Positions 1-7,243 of a DNA stretch of 9,760 nucleotides are shown in pieces; positions within the stretch are counted from its first letter, which is position 1; the number at the start of each line of letters is the position of its first letter. The stretch is from an uncultured Verrucomicrobiales bacterium. Lineage in GTDB: Bacteria; Verrucomicrobiota; Verrucomicrobiia; Limisphaerales; JACDHS01. The translations under genes were made by a program, and so were the position numbers. The DNA lies in NCBI GenBank assembly GCA_937983475.1, contig CALJZV010000346.1, positions 1-9,760 on the forward strand, read 5' to 3'. The notes under the pieces are model-generated. The model searched no databases. It saw nothing but the letters and a program-made list of their open reading frames with translations, and was not told the DNA's origin.

Positions 1-1787
1 TTGAGGGCGAGAAGAGCGCCGCGCCGGACGCGGGTGTTGCTTTCGGCAAGCCCCTTCCCGGTCAAATCAGGCCGGTCAATCTGGATCAGCGCGTAAATGA
101 GCGAATGAGTGAGAAAGGCGTCGTTGTCCTCGCGCAAGGCCTGTAACAGGCTCGGAACAGCCGAGGCATCGGCAAAGCGGCCCAGGGCTGTGGCGGCTTC
201 TCGGCGAACCGACGGCTCGGGATCCTTTTCTACCAGCCTGGCCAACTGGGGAACCGCTTCCCGGGCGCGCGCGATGCCCAGGGCGTGCGCCCCGGACTGC
301 CGCACGCTGCGATGCGCGTCAGTCAGCGCCGTCAGCAGAGCAGTGCGGGCCTTTTTAGCCGTAACGGAATTGGGAGAGGTTTGGGATTCAAATTCGTCCA
401 GTTGCGCCAGTGCCCACACCGCATTGCGCCGGACTTCAACCCGTTGGTCTTTCTGCAATACTTTCTCCAAAGGCGAGATGGCCTTCCTTGATTTTTTGAC
501 CAGCTCAAACGTGGCTCGCTCCACCACCGCCGGGCGGGAATCGCCCAGAAGTTTTGTGAGATCATCGGCTTTGGCCTTGGCCCAGGGAATCTTTGCTCCG
601 CGCGGGTCGGCGACGACCGGCGCTCCGGTTTTGCGGACGCGATAGATTGCTCCGCGAACATCCGGCTTGGCGATCTGGGATGTGGGGCAGCCGTGGCGGA
701 ACCAGCCGCCGGTGTCGATCACCAGTAGGCTTCCATCTGCATCCTCCAGCACGTCGGTGGGATGGAAATCGACGTTGTCGCCGACAAAGAAATCTTCATC
801 CACCGATTTGAAGGTCGCGCCGTGCCGCTGCAACTGAGTGCGGACAATTTTGTGGGTGTTAAAATGCGCCCAGAAAATGTTGTCGCGGAATTCATTCCCG
901 AACTGGCTGCCCCGGTAGCGCATCACACCGGAAGGGGCCACCTGGCCCACATGGCTGAGCGGCGGCAGGAAATCACCGGTGCGCTTGAGCGGGTTGGGAT
1001 CGTTGGCGCTGATGTGATAGGTGCCGCCGTAAACCCAATGCATCAGGGCGTCGTGGCGCGCGCCATCCGGGCGGTCGAGGATGGCCACCGTGCCGAAGAC
1101 TTCGCCCTCGGGGCTGAAAGCCACTTCCACCGGGTTGGCCAGGCCACCCACAGCGAACACTTCGTGCTCGGTTCCATCGGCGCGGAGCGAGAACACGCCC
1201 GGCGCAATGCGGCCAGGCGGCAGTTCGCCGTCCTTGTCGAGGCTGTAACCCGATTGGCCGCTGCACCAGAAAAACCTACCTGTCGGACCCATGATCGGGC
1301 CATGCAACGTCGAGGACATGCCGTTGGAACGAACCTTTCCTGCGATGTGTTCCCGCTTGTCCGCCACGCCGTCGCCATCGACATCCGTGTAACGCCAGAT
1401 GCCGGGCGGTTCGGCAACGTAAAGCGCTCCGTCGTGCCAGAGGGCGCCATTGGGAATCAGCAAGTCGCCCGCAAAAATGGTGCTTTTGTCGAAGCGCCCG
1501 TCGCCGTTGGTGTCCTCCAGCATGCGGATGAAGTTGGGTTTTATTTTCTCAAGGACTTCCATGACACCGTTGGTGCCGCCTGCCTCGGCGATGAACAGCC
1601 TGCCGCGATCGTCAAAGCAGGCCATCATGGGATAGCCGACCAGCGGGGGCGCGGCGGCCAGTTCAACGGTGAATCCGTCCGGGACATTGATTGTGACATT
1701 CTTGAATTGAAAGTCGCCGCCAAAAGAGGCCAACGGGATCAAGGAAATCAAGCCGGCCAAAAGGGCTCGCGGGGAAAACAGGTTCAT
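1..1787 (-). CDS. Exported PVC-type beta-propeller / HEAT-repeat protein (putative membrane-bound dehydrogenase family), 3' end missing
   Basis: Reading the minus strand from the ATG at 1787 gives 595 codons without a stop, running off the left edge. Residues 1-23 look like a Sec signal peptide: short N-terminus with an Arg, hydrophobic stretch ALLAGLISLIPLA, probable cleavage after SFG. Residues about 35-385 resemble the N-terminal domain of the large planctomycete/verrucomicrobial family often named 'putative membrane-bound dehydrogenase' or 'PVC-type heme-binding CxxCH protein': PDGFTVELAAAPPLV, then CFDDRGRLFIAEAGG, PNGALWHDGALYVAEPPGIW and LLVIDTGGWFRHG, an NHL/sorbosone-dehydrogenase-like beta propeller. 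Two calcium-loop-like motifs, DTNGDGRFD (92-100) and DVDGDGVAD (135-143), lie within it. Residues about 405-595 are HEAT-like helical repeats (VRRNAVWALAQL, VRQSGAHALGIA, VRREAATALGRF). A CxxCH cytochrome c motif, if there is one, would lie beyond the window. Substrate unknown; periplasmic or envelope location inferred. No Shine-Dalgarno sequence is evident, so the start rests on the signal peptide. It is transcribed away from nusA. Confidence 0.88.
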   Translation of the reverse strand, partial: MNLFSPRALLAGLISLIPLASFGGDFQFKNVTINVPDGFTVELAAAPPLVGYPMMACFDDRGRLFIAEAGGTNGVMEVLEKIKPNFIRMLEDTNGDGRFDKSTIFAGDLLIPNGALWHDGALYVAEPPGIWRYTDVDGDGVADKREHIAGKVRSNGMSSTLHGPIMGPTGRFFWCSGQSGYSLDKDGELPPGRIAPGVFSLRADGTEHEVFAVGGLANPVEVAFSPEGEVFGTVAILDRPDGARHDALMHWVYGGTYHISANDPNPLKRTGDFLPPLSHVGQVAPSGVMRYRGSQFGNEFRDNIFWAHFNTHKIVRTQLQRHGATFKSVDEDFFVGDNVDFHPTDVLEDADGSLLVIDTGGWFRHGCPTSQIAKPDVRGAIYRVRKTGAPVVADPRGAKIPWAKAKADDLTKLLGDSRPAVVERATFELVKKSRKAISPLEKVLQKDQRVEVRRNAVWALAQLDEFESQTSPNSVTAKKARTALLTALTDAHRSVRQSGAHALGIARAREAVPQLARLVEKDPEPSVRREAATALGRFADASAVPSLLQALREDNDAFLTHSLIYALIQIDRPDLTGKGLAESNTRVRRGALLAL

Positions 1788-1887
1788 GCCGGTAACGATG
1801 CCATAAATCCGTAGAGCCAAGTCAAACTGGAAAAATGCCGACTTCCCTGAATGCTTTACCCAACAAAGGAAGATAATTTTTTGAAAC

Positions 1888-1915
1888 TTGACGGTTTATG
1901 CCGCTGGGCTATTTT
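1888..1915 (+). promoter_or_regulatory. Candidate sigma70-type promoter for the nusA operon
   Basis: TTGACG at 1888-1893 matches five of six bases of the -35 consensus. After a 16-bp spacer, TATTTT at 1910-1915 matches four of six bases of the -10 consensus. Initiation would fall near 1922 and leave a leader of about 90 nt before the nusA ATG. An AT-rich stretch (1875-1887) lies directly upstream and could act as an UP element. This is pattern matching only; the -10 box is imperfect. Confidence 0.45.
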
Positions 1916-1986
1916 TAGCGCGGTAAAGATGTTGCTGGTCAACCAGCGTGCCAAGTCGGAGAAACCAATTCTACCGACTTTTTTGT

Positions 1987-2001
1987 TCCCCTGAGAGGGG
2001 A
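1987..2001 (+). promoter_or_regulatory. Small hairpin just upstream of the nusA ribosome binding site
   Basis: TCCCCT at 1987-1992 is complementary to AGGGGA at 1996-2001, giving a six-base-pair stem with a GAG loop. The stem ends right before the purine-rich GGAAGGA (2003-2009) that serves the nusA ATG at 2014. It could limit ribosome access or simply be chance. NusA autoregulation is known in other bacteria, but nothing here shows that this hairpin takes part. Confidence 0.3.
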
Positions 2002-2013
2002 TGGAAGGATGAT

Positions 2014-3294
2014 ATGAACGCAGATTTTCTAGCGGTTCTGGATTTTTGGGAGCGCGAAAAAGGCATCAGCCGGGATGTCCTTGTCGGCGCGGTTCAGGAT
2101 GCTTTGCTAAGCGCCGCCAAGAAGGCCATCGGGCCGGCGCGGGAATTGCGGGTCGAAATTGACCCCAAATCAGGGGACATCCGCGCGTTTGCCAAGCTCG
2201 TTGTGGTGGAAAAAGTTACCTCAAAGCAGGAGCAGATTTCCCTATTTGACGCCCGCCGCATCAAGTCTGAGGCGCAGTTGGGCGATGAGGTCGAAGTTGA
2301 GGTGACCCCAGCCAATTTCGGGCGAATCGCTTCTCAGTATGCCAAGCAGTCGCTCATGCAGCACATTCGCCGGGCGGAAAAACAGTTGATTTTCAGCGAA
2401 TTTAAAGACCGCGTCGGAGACATCATCAGCGGCACCGTCCGACGTTTCGAGCGGTCCGACGTCATTGTGGATCTTGGCCGTTACGAAGCCATCATGCCCA
2501 ACCGAGAGCGGGTTCCAACCGAGGAATATCAAATTGGCGAGCGCATTCGTTGTTACGTCAAGGCTGTGGAAACCGGACCGCACGGCCCTGAAATCATTCT
2601 CTCACGCGCAGATCCCCAATTCGTCATTAAATTGTTCCAGCTTGAAGTTTCGGAAATCTCGGACAACACCATTGAAATCAAGGGTATCGCCCGTGAGGCA
2701 GGATTCCGGACCAAGATTGCGGTTTACACCCGGGACGAAAAAGTGGATCCGGTCGGTGCCTGTGTGGGCCTTCGCGGCCAGCGCGTGAAAAACATTGTTC
2801 GGGAGCTGAACAATGAAAAAGTGGACATTATCCGCTGGGATCCCAATGTTAAAACTTATATTTCCAATGCCTTGGCACCAGCGAAGCTCAAGAATTTTGA
2901 GATTAACGAAGCCAGCCGGCGGGCCAAAATTTTGGTCAGCGAAGACCAACTTTCCCTGGCCATTGGCAAACGCGGCCAGAATGCCCGCCTGACTTCCAAA
3001 TTGACCGGGTGGCAGGTGGATATCGAAGCCGAAGCCGTTGCCACCATGGGATTTGAGGAAAAAGTTGCCCAAGCAGTCCAGAATCTGGCTGCCGTTCCGG
3101 GCATCACCAAAGAGCAGGCTGACGTGCTGGTCCACAATGGATTTTTAAGCCTTGAGGATTTGGCTCAAGCCGACCAAGACGATTTGGAACAAATTGCTGA
3201 AATCAAAGAGCAGGCGGCCGGCATCATTGAGGCCGTCAAAGCCGAAGCCGCACGCCGCAGTTCGGAATTGGGCCAGACACCCGTCGCCGGGTAA
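2014..3294 (+). CDS. nusA: Transcription termination/antitermination protein NusA
   Basis: NusA binds RNA polymerase and nascent RNA and controls pausing, intrinsic termination and antitermination. The 426-residue product has the family's domains in order: N-terminal polymerase-binding domain (about 1-125, starting MNADFLAVLDFWEREKGISR), S1 domain (about 135-199, IISGTVRRFERSDVIVDLG), KH1 with a GLRG loop at 252-255 (VGLRGQRVKNIVREL), KH2 with GKRGQN at 318-323, and one C-terminal helix-hairpin-helix region (about 350-410, VPGITKEQADVLVHNGF). Escherichia coli NusA (495 aa) has two acidic repeats after the KH domains; this one has room for a single copy, as in many other phyla. The ATG at 2014 is preferred: GGAAGGA lies 4 nt upstream and the protein then starts like other NusA proteins. 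An in-frame GTG at 1948 would add 22 unrelated residues. First gene of the operon; no rimP precedes it. Confidence 0.97.
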   Translation: MNADFLAVLDFWEREKGISRDVLVGAVQDALLSAAKKAIGPARELRVEIDPKSGDIRAFAKLVVVEKVTSKQEQISLFDARRIKSEAQLGDEVEVEVTPANFGRIASQYAKQSLMQHIRRAEKQLIFSEFKDRVGDIISGTVRRFERSDVIVDLGRYEAIMPNRERVPTEEYQIGERIRCYVKAVETGPHGPEIILSRADPQFVIKLFQLEVSEISDNTIEIKGIAREAGFRTKIAVYTRDEKVDPVGACVGLRGQRVKNIVRELNNEKVDIIRWDPNVKTYISNALAPAKLKNFEINEASRRAKILVSEDQLSLAIGKRGQNARLTSKLTGWQVDIEAEAVATMGFEEKVAQAVQNLAAVPGITKEQADVLVHNGFLSLEDLAQADQDDLEQIAEIKEQAAGIIEAVKAEAARRSSELGQTPVAG

Positions 3295-3300
3295 ACAACT

Positions 3301-3325
3301 GGTTCACACCGTCAAAATGTGAATC
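3301..3325 (+). promoter_or_regulatory. Inverted repeat in the nusA-infB gap
   Basis: GGTTCACA (3301-3308) can pair with TGTGAATC (3318-3325), an eight-pair stem including one G-U, around a nine-base loop. More CACA/TGTG copies follow (3325-3328 and 3338-3341), so an alternative, weaker hairpin could compete. No U-tract follows directly, so this is not an intrinsic terminator. It may be an RNA-processing site or a modest attenuator between nusA and infB, or chance. The infB ribosome binding site AGGA (3353-3356) lies outside both stems. Confidence 0.35.
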
Positions 3326-3364
3326 ACATGAACACATTGTGGCAAATTCGGCAGGAATTTTTAT

Positions 3365-5884
3365 ATGCCCGTTCGTATTTACGACATAGCCAAAAAACTG
3401 GGAATCGAGAGCAAGCAGGTCCTTGCAAAGGCAAAGGAACTGGGCATCCCCGCCAAGGTGCCGTCGAGTTCACTCGACAAAATCACCGCTGAGTATCTTG
3501 AAGAACAATTGGGTGGCGCCAAACCGCCGGAACCGCCCGCCCCCCCCCCCGAGCCTGAAATCAAAATCGTCACGGAACCGCCGCCTCCAGAACCGGAAGC
3601 CAAAAAGCCCGAACCGGAACAAGCGCCCACTGCCGCCAAGCCAGAAACTGCGACTTCCAGCCCCACTGAGCCCGAGGTGGCTGACGAACCAGTAGCAGCC
3701 AACGAAGCTCCTCCAATCGTCGAAGCTGAGGCCGCCCCAGAAAAAAAAGCAGAACCAGCCGCTCCCGCCGAGGAAAAACCCGTCGAGGAAGAAGCTTTAG
3801 AAGCTCCATCCACACCAGCGGCTCCGCCCAAACCAAAGGTGGGTGAAAAAGTCGGCTTCATTCAACTTCCGCCCAAGCCGGGACCCCGCATCGGAGACAA
3901 AGTCGGCAGCGTCAAGCTTCCCCCTCGTCCAACACCGCCGGCACGCCAGGAATACCCTCGCCGTGGGGACCTTCGCGGAGGTCGGGGTACACCATCAGCC
4001 CCAGGCGGACCATCGCTGCCCAGCCAAAGGATGCAAACCCGGGGCGCGGAACCGCCAAAAGCAGCGAAGTCAAAAATCGAACTGCCTTCAGGCGCCGAAT
4101 TGATCACCATCAAGCCGCCGATTATCGTGCGCGACTTGGCGGAACGATTAAAAATCAAGCCGTTCAAGCTGATTGCGGATCTCATGGAAATGGGCGTGTT
4201 CGCGAACGTCAATCAATCCATTGACGAGCCCGTCGCTCAAAAAGTCTGCGCGAAGTACGGCTTTCGATTTGAAGTTGAAAAACGCGAGCGGGGCGCGGGC
4301 ATTGTTCACGCGCCGGCCAAAAAAGTGGAGGTGGACATTGAGGACAAGCCCGAGGATCTAAAACCCCGCGCCCCGGTTGTCACCATTATGGGGCACGTGG
4401 ACCACGGCAAAACCACATTACTGGATGTCATTCGCAAGGCCAACGTCGCCGCAGGAGAAGCCGGCGGCATCACCCAGCACATCGGCGCCTACACAATTTC
4501 CTTTCCACATCCGGAGAAAAAAGGCCAAATCCAACAAATAACCTTTTTGGACACTCCAGGCCACGCCGCCTTCAGTGCCATGCGCGCACGCGGCGCCAAT
4601 GTCACCGACCTTGTGGTTCTGGTTGTCGCTGCCAACGACGGCGTCATGCCGCAAACGCTGGAAGCCCTTAGCCATGCCCAAGCGGCGAAAGTGCCTATTC
4701 TTGTTGCCGTTAATAAAATTGATCATCCCAATGCGAATGCGCTCAAAGTGCGCCAACAACTCCAGGACAAGGGTCTCACACCCGATGACTGGGGAGGCGA
4801 CACGATATTCGTGGATGTCTCAGCCATCACCAAGCAAGGTGTGGACAAGCTGTTGGAGATGATTTTACTCCAAGCCGACTTGCTCGAACTAAAGGCCAAT
4901 CCTGATCGGGCAGCGAAAGGCAACGTGATCGAATCGGGACTTGAACCCGGCGGCCCCACCGCCACTGTGTTGGTTCGCAAAGGCACCCTGCGCGTAGGCG
5001 ACGCCGTCATCTGTGGCCATTTCTGGGGCAAGGCTCGCGCATTGATCAACGAGGAAGGCCAACGACTTAAGGAGGCCGGGCCCTCCGTGGCTGTCAAACT
5101 GTTGGGACTCAATGGCGTGCCCGAAGCCGGCTTGGAATTTTCCTCAGTGGAAAATGAAAAAACCGCCCGGGAGATTGCCAGTGAACGTGCCGAGAAAGCC
5201 AAGCAGGTCGCCTCGGAGATGCGCCCCAAGGTCACATTGGAAAATCTTTTTGCCACTTTGGACGCCACTCAGGCCAAAGTACTCAAAGTCGTCGTCAAGG
5301 GCGACACCCAGGGCTCGGTGGAGGCCATTGTGGATGCGCTCAAAAAAATCGAGTCGTCCAAGGTTTCACTTGAGGTTATCCACAGCGCCGTGGGAACCGT
5401 CACTGAGTCTGACATCATGCTGGCGTCCGCTTCCGAGTGTATTGTGCTTGGATTTCACACCCGCGTGGACAGCGGCGCGGCCGACTTGGCCAAACGAGAA
5501 GGCGTCCAAATCAAGCTATATTCGATCATCTATGAATTAATTGATGAGGTGAAGGAGGCCATGGCGGGACTTCTGGAGCCTATCCTTCGCGAAGTAGTCA
5601 CCGGTTCGGCCGAGGTTCGTCAAATATTCGCCCTCTCCAAGGGCGGCAATGTGGCCGGATGCAGCGTCACCAGCGGCCGCATCACCCGCGGCAAGGTGCG
5701 CCTCATCCGCCGAAAAAATGTCATCTATGAGGGCCAAACCCTCTCGCTGCGACGATTCCAGGATGAGGTCAACGAAGTGCGCGCCGGCATGGAATGCGGC
5801 ATCCGAATTGATGGCTTTAATGAATTTCAAACCGGCGATATCATCGAGTGCTACACGGTGGAAAAAGTCGCCCAAAAACTTTAA
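3365..5884 (+). CDS. infB: Translation initiation factor IF-2
   Basis: IF2 is the GTPase that brings fMet-tRNA to the 30S subunit and promotes 50S joining. The 839-residue product is full length. Residues 1-50 are the small N-terminal IF2 module (VRIYDIAKKLGIESKQVL). Residues 51-235 are a disordered linker rich in Pro, Glu and Ala, ending in an Arg/Gly-rich part. A second IF2_N module follows (about 250-305, IIVRDLAERLKIKPFKLI). The GTPase domain starts near 335: G1 GHVDHGKT (343-350), G2 around GGITQHIGAY (367-376), G3 DTPGH (396-400), G4 NKID (450-453), G5 SAI (486-488). Domain II follows (about 515-610), then domain III (about 620-735) and the fMet-tRNA-binding C-terminal domain (about 740-839, ending GFNEFQTGDIIECYTVEKVA). 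The ATG has AGGA 8 nt upstream. The linker carries an 11-C run and a tandem duplication, described separately. Confidence 0.98.
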   Translation: MPVRIYDIAKKLGIESKQVLAKAKELGIPAKVPSSSLDKITAEYLEEQLGGAKPPEPPAPPPEPEIKIVTEPPPPEPEAKKPEPEQAPTAAKPETATSSPTEPEVADEPVAANEAPPIVEAEAAPEKKAEPAAPAEEKPVEEEALEAPSTPAAPPKPKVGEKVGFIQLPPKPGPRIGDKVGSVKLPPRPTPPARQEYPRRGDLRGGRGTPSAPGGPSLPSQRMQTRGAEPPKAAKSKIELPSGAELITIKPPIIVRDLAERLKIKPFKLIADLMEMGVFANVNQSIDEPVAQKVCAKYGFRFEVEKRERGAGIVHAPAKKVEVDIEDKPEDLKPRAPVVTIMGHVDHGKTTLLDVIRKANVAAGEAGGITQHIGAYTISFPHPEKKGQIQQITFLDTPGHAAFSAMRARGANVTDLVVLVVAANDGVMPQTLEALSHAQAAKVPILVAVNKIDHPNANALKVRQQLQDKGLTPDDWGGDTIFVDVSAITKQGVDKLLEMILLQADLLELKANPDRAAKGNVIESGLEPGGPTATVLVRKGTLRVGDAVICGHFWGKARALINEEGQRLKEAGPSVAVKLLGLNGVPEAGLEFSSVENEKTAREIASERAEKAKQVASEMRPKVTLENLFATLDATQAKVLKVVVKGDTQGSVEAIVDALKKIESSKVSLEVIHSAVGTVTESDIMLASASECIVLGFHTRVDSGAADLAKREGVQIKLYSIIYELIDEVKEAMAGLLEPILREVVTGSAEVRQIFALSKGGNVAGCSVTSGRITRGKVRLIRRKNVIYEGQTLSLRRFQDEVNEVRAGMECGIRIDGFNEFQTGDIIECYTVEKVAQKL
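3540..3550 (+). repeat. 11-base poly-C tract inside infB
   Basis: Eleven consecutive C residues encode Ala-Pro-Pro-Pro in the IF2 linker (residues 59-62). The frame is intact on both sides, so 11 is consistent with a functional gene. Such runs are prone to replication slippage and to sequencing error; a one-base change here would abolish IF2. An A8 run in the same linker (3741-3748) is similar. Confidence 0.9.
3839..3937 (+). repeat. Tandem 17-residue duplication in the IF2 linker
   Basis: Residues 159-174 (VGEKVGFIQLPPKPGP) and 176-191 (IGDKVGSVKLPPRPTP) align without gaps at a 17-residue, 51-bp period, with ten identical positions and several conservative changes. The DNA copies have diverged, so this is not a fresh duplication. 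It sits in the low-complexity linker between the N-terminal module and the second IF2_N module, where length variation is usual. The basic, proline-rich unit might contact RNA or protein, but that is speculation. Confidence 0.75.
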
Positions 5885-5902
5885 CGTGCATGAGAGGTGC
5901 CT

Positions 5903-6256
5903 ATGTCACTGAGACTGGAAAGAGTCCGGGCGCTGCTCAAGCGCGAGTTAGGTGAAATCATCCGGCGCGAACTGCCGATGAGCGAGGCGGGTTTAATCAG
6001 CGTCAACGAGGTCGCCATCTCCAGCGACTTGCACTCAGCCACGGTGTTCGTCGGCATTTTGGGGACTGCGGACCAACGCAAACGCGCCGTCAGCCTGCTC
6101 GAGTCCGAACGCAAGCGCCTTCAAGGAATCGTGGCCCGCACGGTCGTTTTGAAATACACCCCTCAACTCAAGTTTATCGTTGATGACTCCATTGAGCGCG
6201 GCAATCGTGTCCTGGAAATCATTGACGAATTGGACAAATCGTCCCCGCCCGAATGA
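5903..6256 (+). CDS. rbfA: 30S ribosome-binding factor RbfA
   Basis: RbfA is a small KH-fold protein that binds immature 30S subunits near the 5' end of 16S rRNA and helps late maturation and cold adaptation. The 117-residue product fits the family length and shows its signatures: an N-terminal helix RLERVRALLKRELGEIIRRE, then ISVNEVAISSDLHSATVFV (about 32-50; the family pattern is V..S.DL..A.V), and LKYTPQLKFIVDDSIERG (about 83-100; the family pattern is tPeL.F..D.S). The ATG at 5903 is chosen because AGAGG (5893-5897) lies 5 nt upstream; a GTG at 5897 would overlap that site and add only two residues. It begins 18 nt after infB and its stop overlaps the next start by 4 bp. Confidence 0.95.
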   Translation: MSLRLERVRALLKRELGEIIRRELPMSEAGLISVNEVAISSDLHSATVFVGILGTADQRKRAVSLLESERKRLQGIVARTVVLKYTPQLKFIVDDSIERGNRVLEIIDELDKSSPPE

Positions 6257-7239
6257 AATCCACTCCCAAAATCGTCAGCCGCATCATCGAAGCGATTCGC
6301 ACTCATCAAACCTTTTGCGTCGTCGGCCACGTTCGGCCCGATGGCGATTGCATCGGTTCTCAAATCGCCATCTCTCTCGCCCTGAAAAATCTCAACAAGG
6401 AAGTCACCTGCTGGAATGAGGACTCAATGCCAGCCAAGCTCGCCTTCCTTGACCCCGACCATCTTCTTCAAAAACCCAGGCGCGGCTTGGAGTTTGACTG
6501 TGTGATTGCGACCGATTGCGCCAGCTTCGAGAGGTTGGGCAAATCGGGCCAGTGCATCGAAAAACGCAAGTTACTCATCAACATTGACCATCACCAAAGC
6601 AACACCCGTTACGGCGACCTCAACTGGATTTCCGCACGGGAAGCCTCCACCGGCGAGCTGATTTATAAACTGCTCAAGGCCGCCAACTGGCCCATCAACT
6701 CCCAAATCGCCGATTGCCTGTTCACCGCTGTCTCCACCGATACGGGCTCCTTTCAATACCCCACGACCCAACCGCACACTTACCACACTGCGGCCGAGCT
6801 GGTGAAACGCGGCGCGGACCTCGCAAAAATCTGCGACGAAGTGTACCAATCCCATCCCCTCTCCCGCGTGCGGTTGCTCAAACATCTTTACAACAAATTC
6901 CGCCTCACCCACGACAACCAGGTGGCGTACCTCTGGCTGAAGAAAAAAGACTTCTCCCGCGCGGGCGCCATCACCGATGAATCCGAGGGGCTGATTGACC
7001 ACATCCGGGACATTCAACCGGTGGAAGTCGCCTGCCTTTTCGAGGAACTGGATCCGGAATTGACCCGCATCAGCCTCCGGTCAAAAAACAGCAAGGTTAA
7101 CGTCAACGAAATTGCCAAACAATTCGGAGGCGGCGGACACAAGGCCGCCGCGGGGGCGCGCATTCACGGCAAACCCCTGACCGTCCAGCGGCGCGTCATC
7201 GGCGCCATCAAAAAAGCCCTCGACGCCTCGGCCTCCTGA
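6253..7239 (+). CDS. nrnA: DHH/DHHA1 phosphoesterase, NrnA-like (nanoRNase / pAp phosphatase)
   Basis: The 328-residue protein belongs to the DHH subfamily that includes NrnA, which degrades 2-5-nt RNAs and dephosphorylates 3'-phosphoadenosine 5'-phosphate using Mn2+ (family knowledge). All metal-binding motifs are visible: GHVRPDGDCIGS (25-36, with H26, D30, D32), ATDCAS (86-91, D88), NIDHHQSN (110-117, the DHH triad at 112-114) and STDTGSFQY (161-169, D163). The C-terminal DHHA1 substrate-binding domain has FGGGGHKAAAG (291-301). The length is typical of NrnA and much shorter than RecJ. Its ATG overlaps the rbfA TGA (ATGA), and no Shine-Dalgarno is visible, so translational coupling is likely. 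A place between rbfA and truB is familiar from several phyla. Whether RNA or pAp is the main substrate cannot be read from sequence. Confidence 0.92.
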   Translation: MKSTPKIVSRIIEAIRTHQTFCVVGHVRPDGDCIGSQIAISLALKNLNKEVTCWNEDSMPAKLAFLDPDHLLQKPRRGLEFDCVIATDCASFERLGKSGQCIEKRKLLINIDHHQSNTRYGDLNWISAREASTGELIYKLLKAANWPINSQIADCLFTAVSTDTGSFQYPTTQPHTYHTAAELVKRGADLAKICDEVYQSHPLSRVRLLKHLYNKFRLTHDNQVAYLWLKKKDFSRAGAITDESEGLIDHIRDIQPVEVACLFEELDPELTRISLRSKNSKVNVNEIAKQFGGGGHKAAAGARIHGKPLTVQRRVIGAIKKALDASAS

Positions 7240-7243
7240 ACGC

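Larger units (their letters stand above)
1788..2013. other. Divergent intergenic region between the exported-protein gene and nusA
   Basis: This 226-bp gap separates two genes read in opposite directions, so it should hold promoters for both. On the plus side there is a plausible sigma70-type promoter and a small hairpin (listed separately). On the minus side there is a TTGACT at about 1822-1827 (read on the minus strand), but no well-spaced -10 box follows it, so I do not call a promoter there. I see no tRNA in this gap, unlike enterobacteria, where metY precedes the nusA operon, and no rimP gene. Confidence 0.6.

Noticed and set aside
109..645. 178-codon open frame on the plus strand
   Set aside because: It is antisense to the HEAT-repeat part of the minus-strand gene; the composition (Ser, Arg and Ala rich, no motif) is typical of a shadow frame in GC-rich DNA.
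1043..1450. 135-codon minus-strand frame
   Set aside because: It is in a different minus frame from the true gene at 1-1787 and has no recognisable motifs.
762..1814. 350-codon open frame on the plus strand
   Set aside because: It lies antisense to the exported-protein gene, whose minus-strand translation has a signal peptide and clear family motifs. The plus-strand product shows no recognisable domain.
1948..2013. Upstream GTG start for nusA
   Set aside because: The 22 added residues do not resemble any NusA N-terminus, and the ATG at 2014 has a good Shine-Dalgarno and a family-like start.
3321..3328. CRP-like operator from the TGTGA/TCACA elements in the nusA-infB gap
   Set aside because: The half-sites are not spaced by six bases as in a CRP-type site, and the gap is inside a probable transcript.
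3379..3861. 160-codon minus-strand frame within infB
   Set aside because: It is antisense to the Pro/Glu/Ala-rich IF2 linker and yields a Gly/Ser/Ala-rich low-complexity product, a typical shadow.
4031..4033. Internal ATG in infB as a start for a short IF2 isoform
   Set aside because: The purine run AAAGG directly touches the ATG with no spacing, so it is not a usable ribosome binding site, though short IF2 forms exist in other bacteria.
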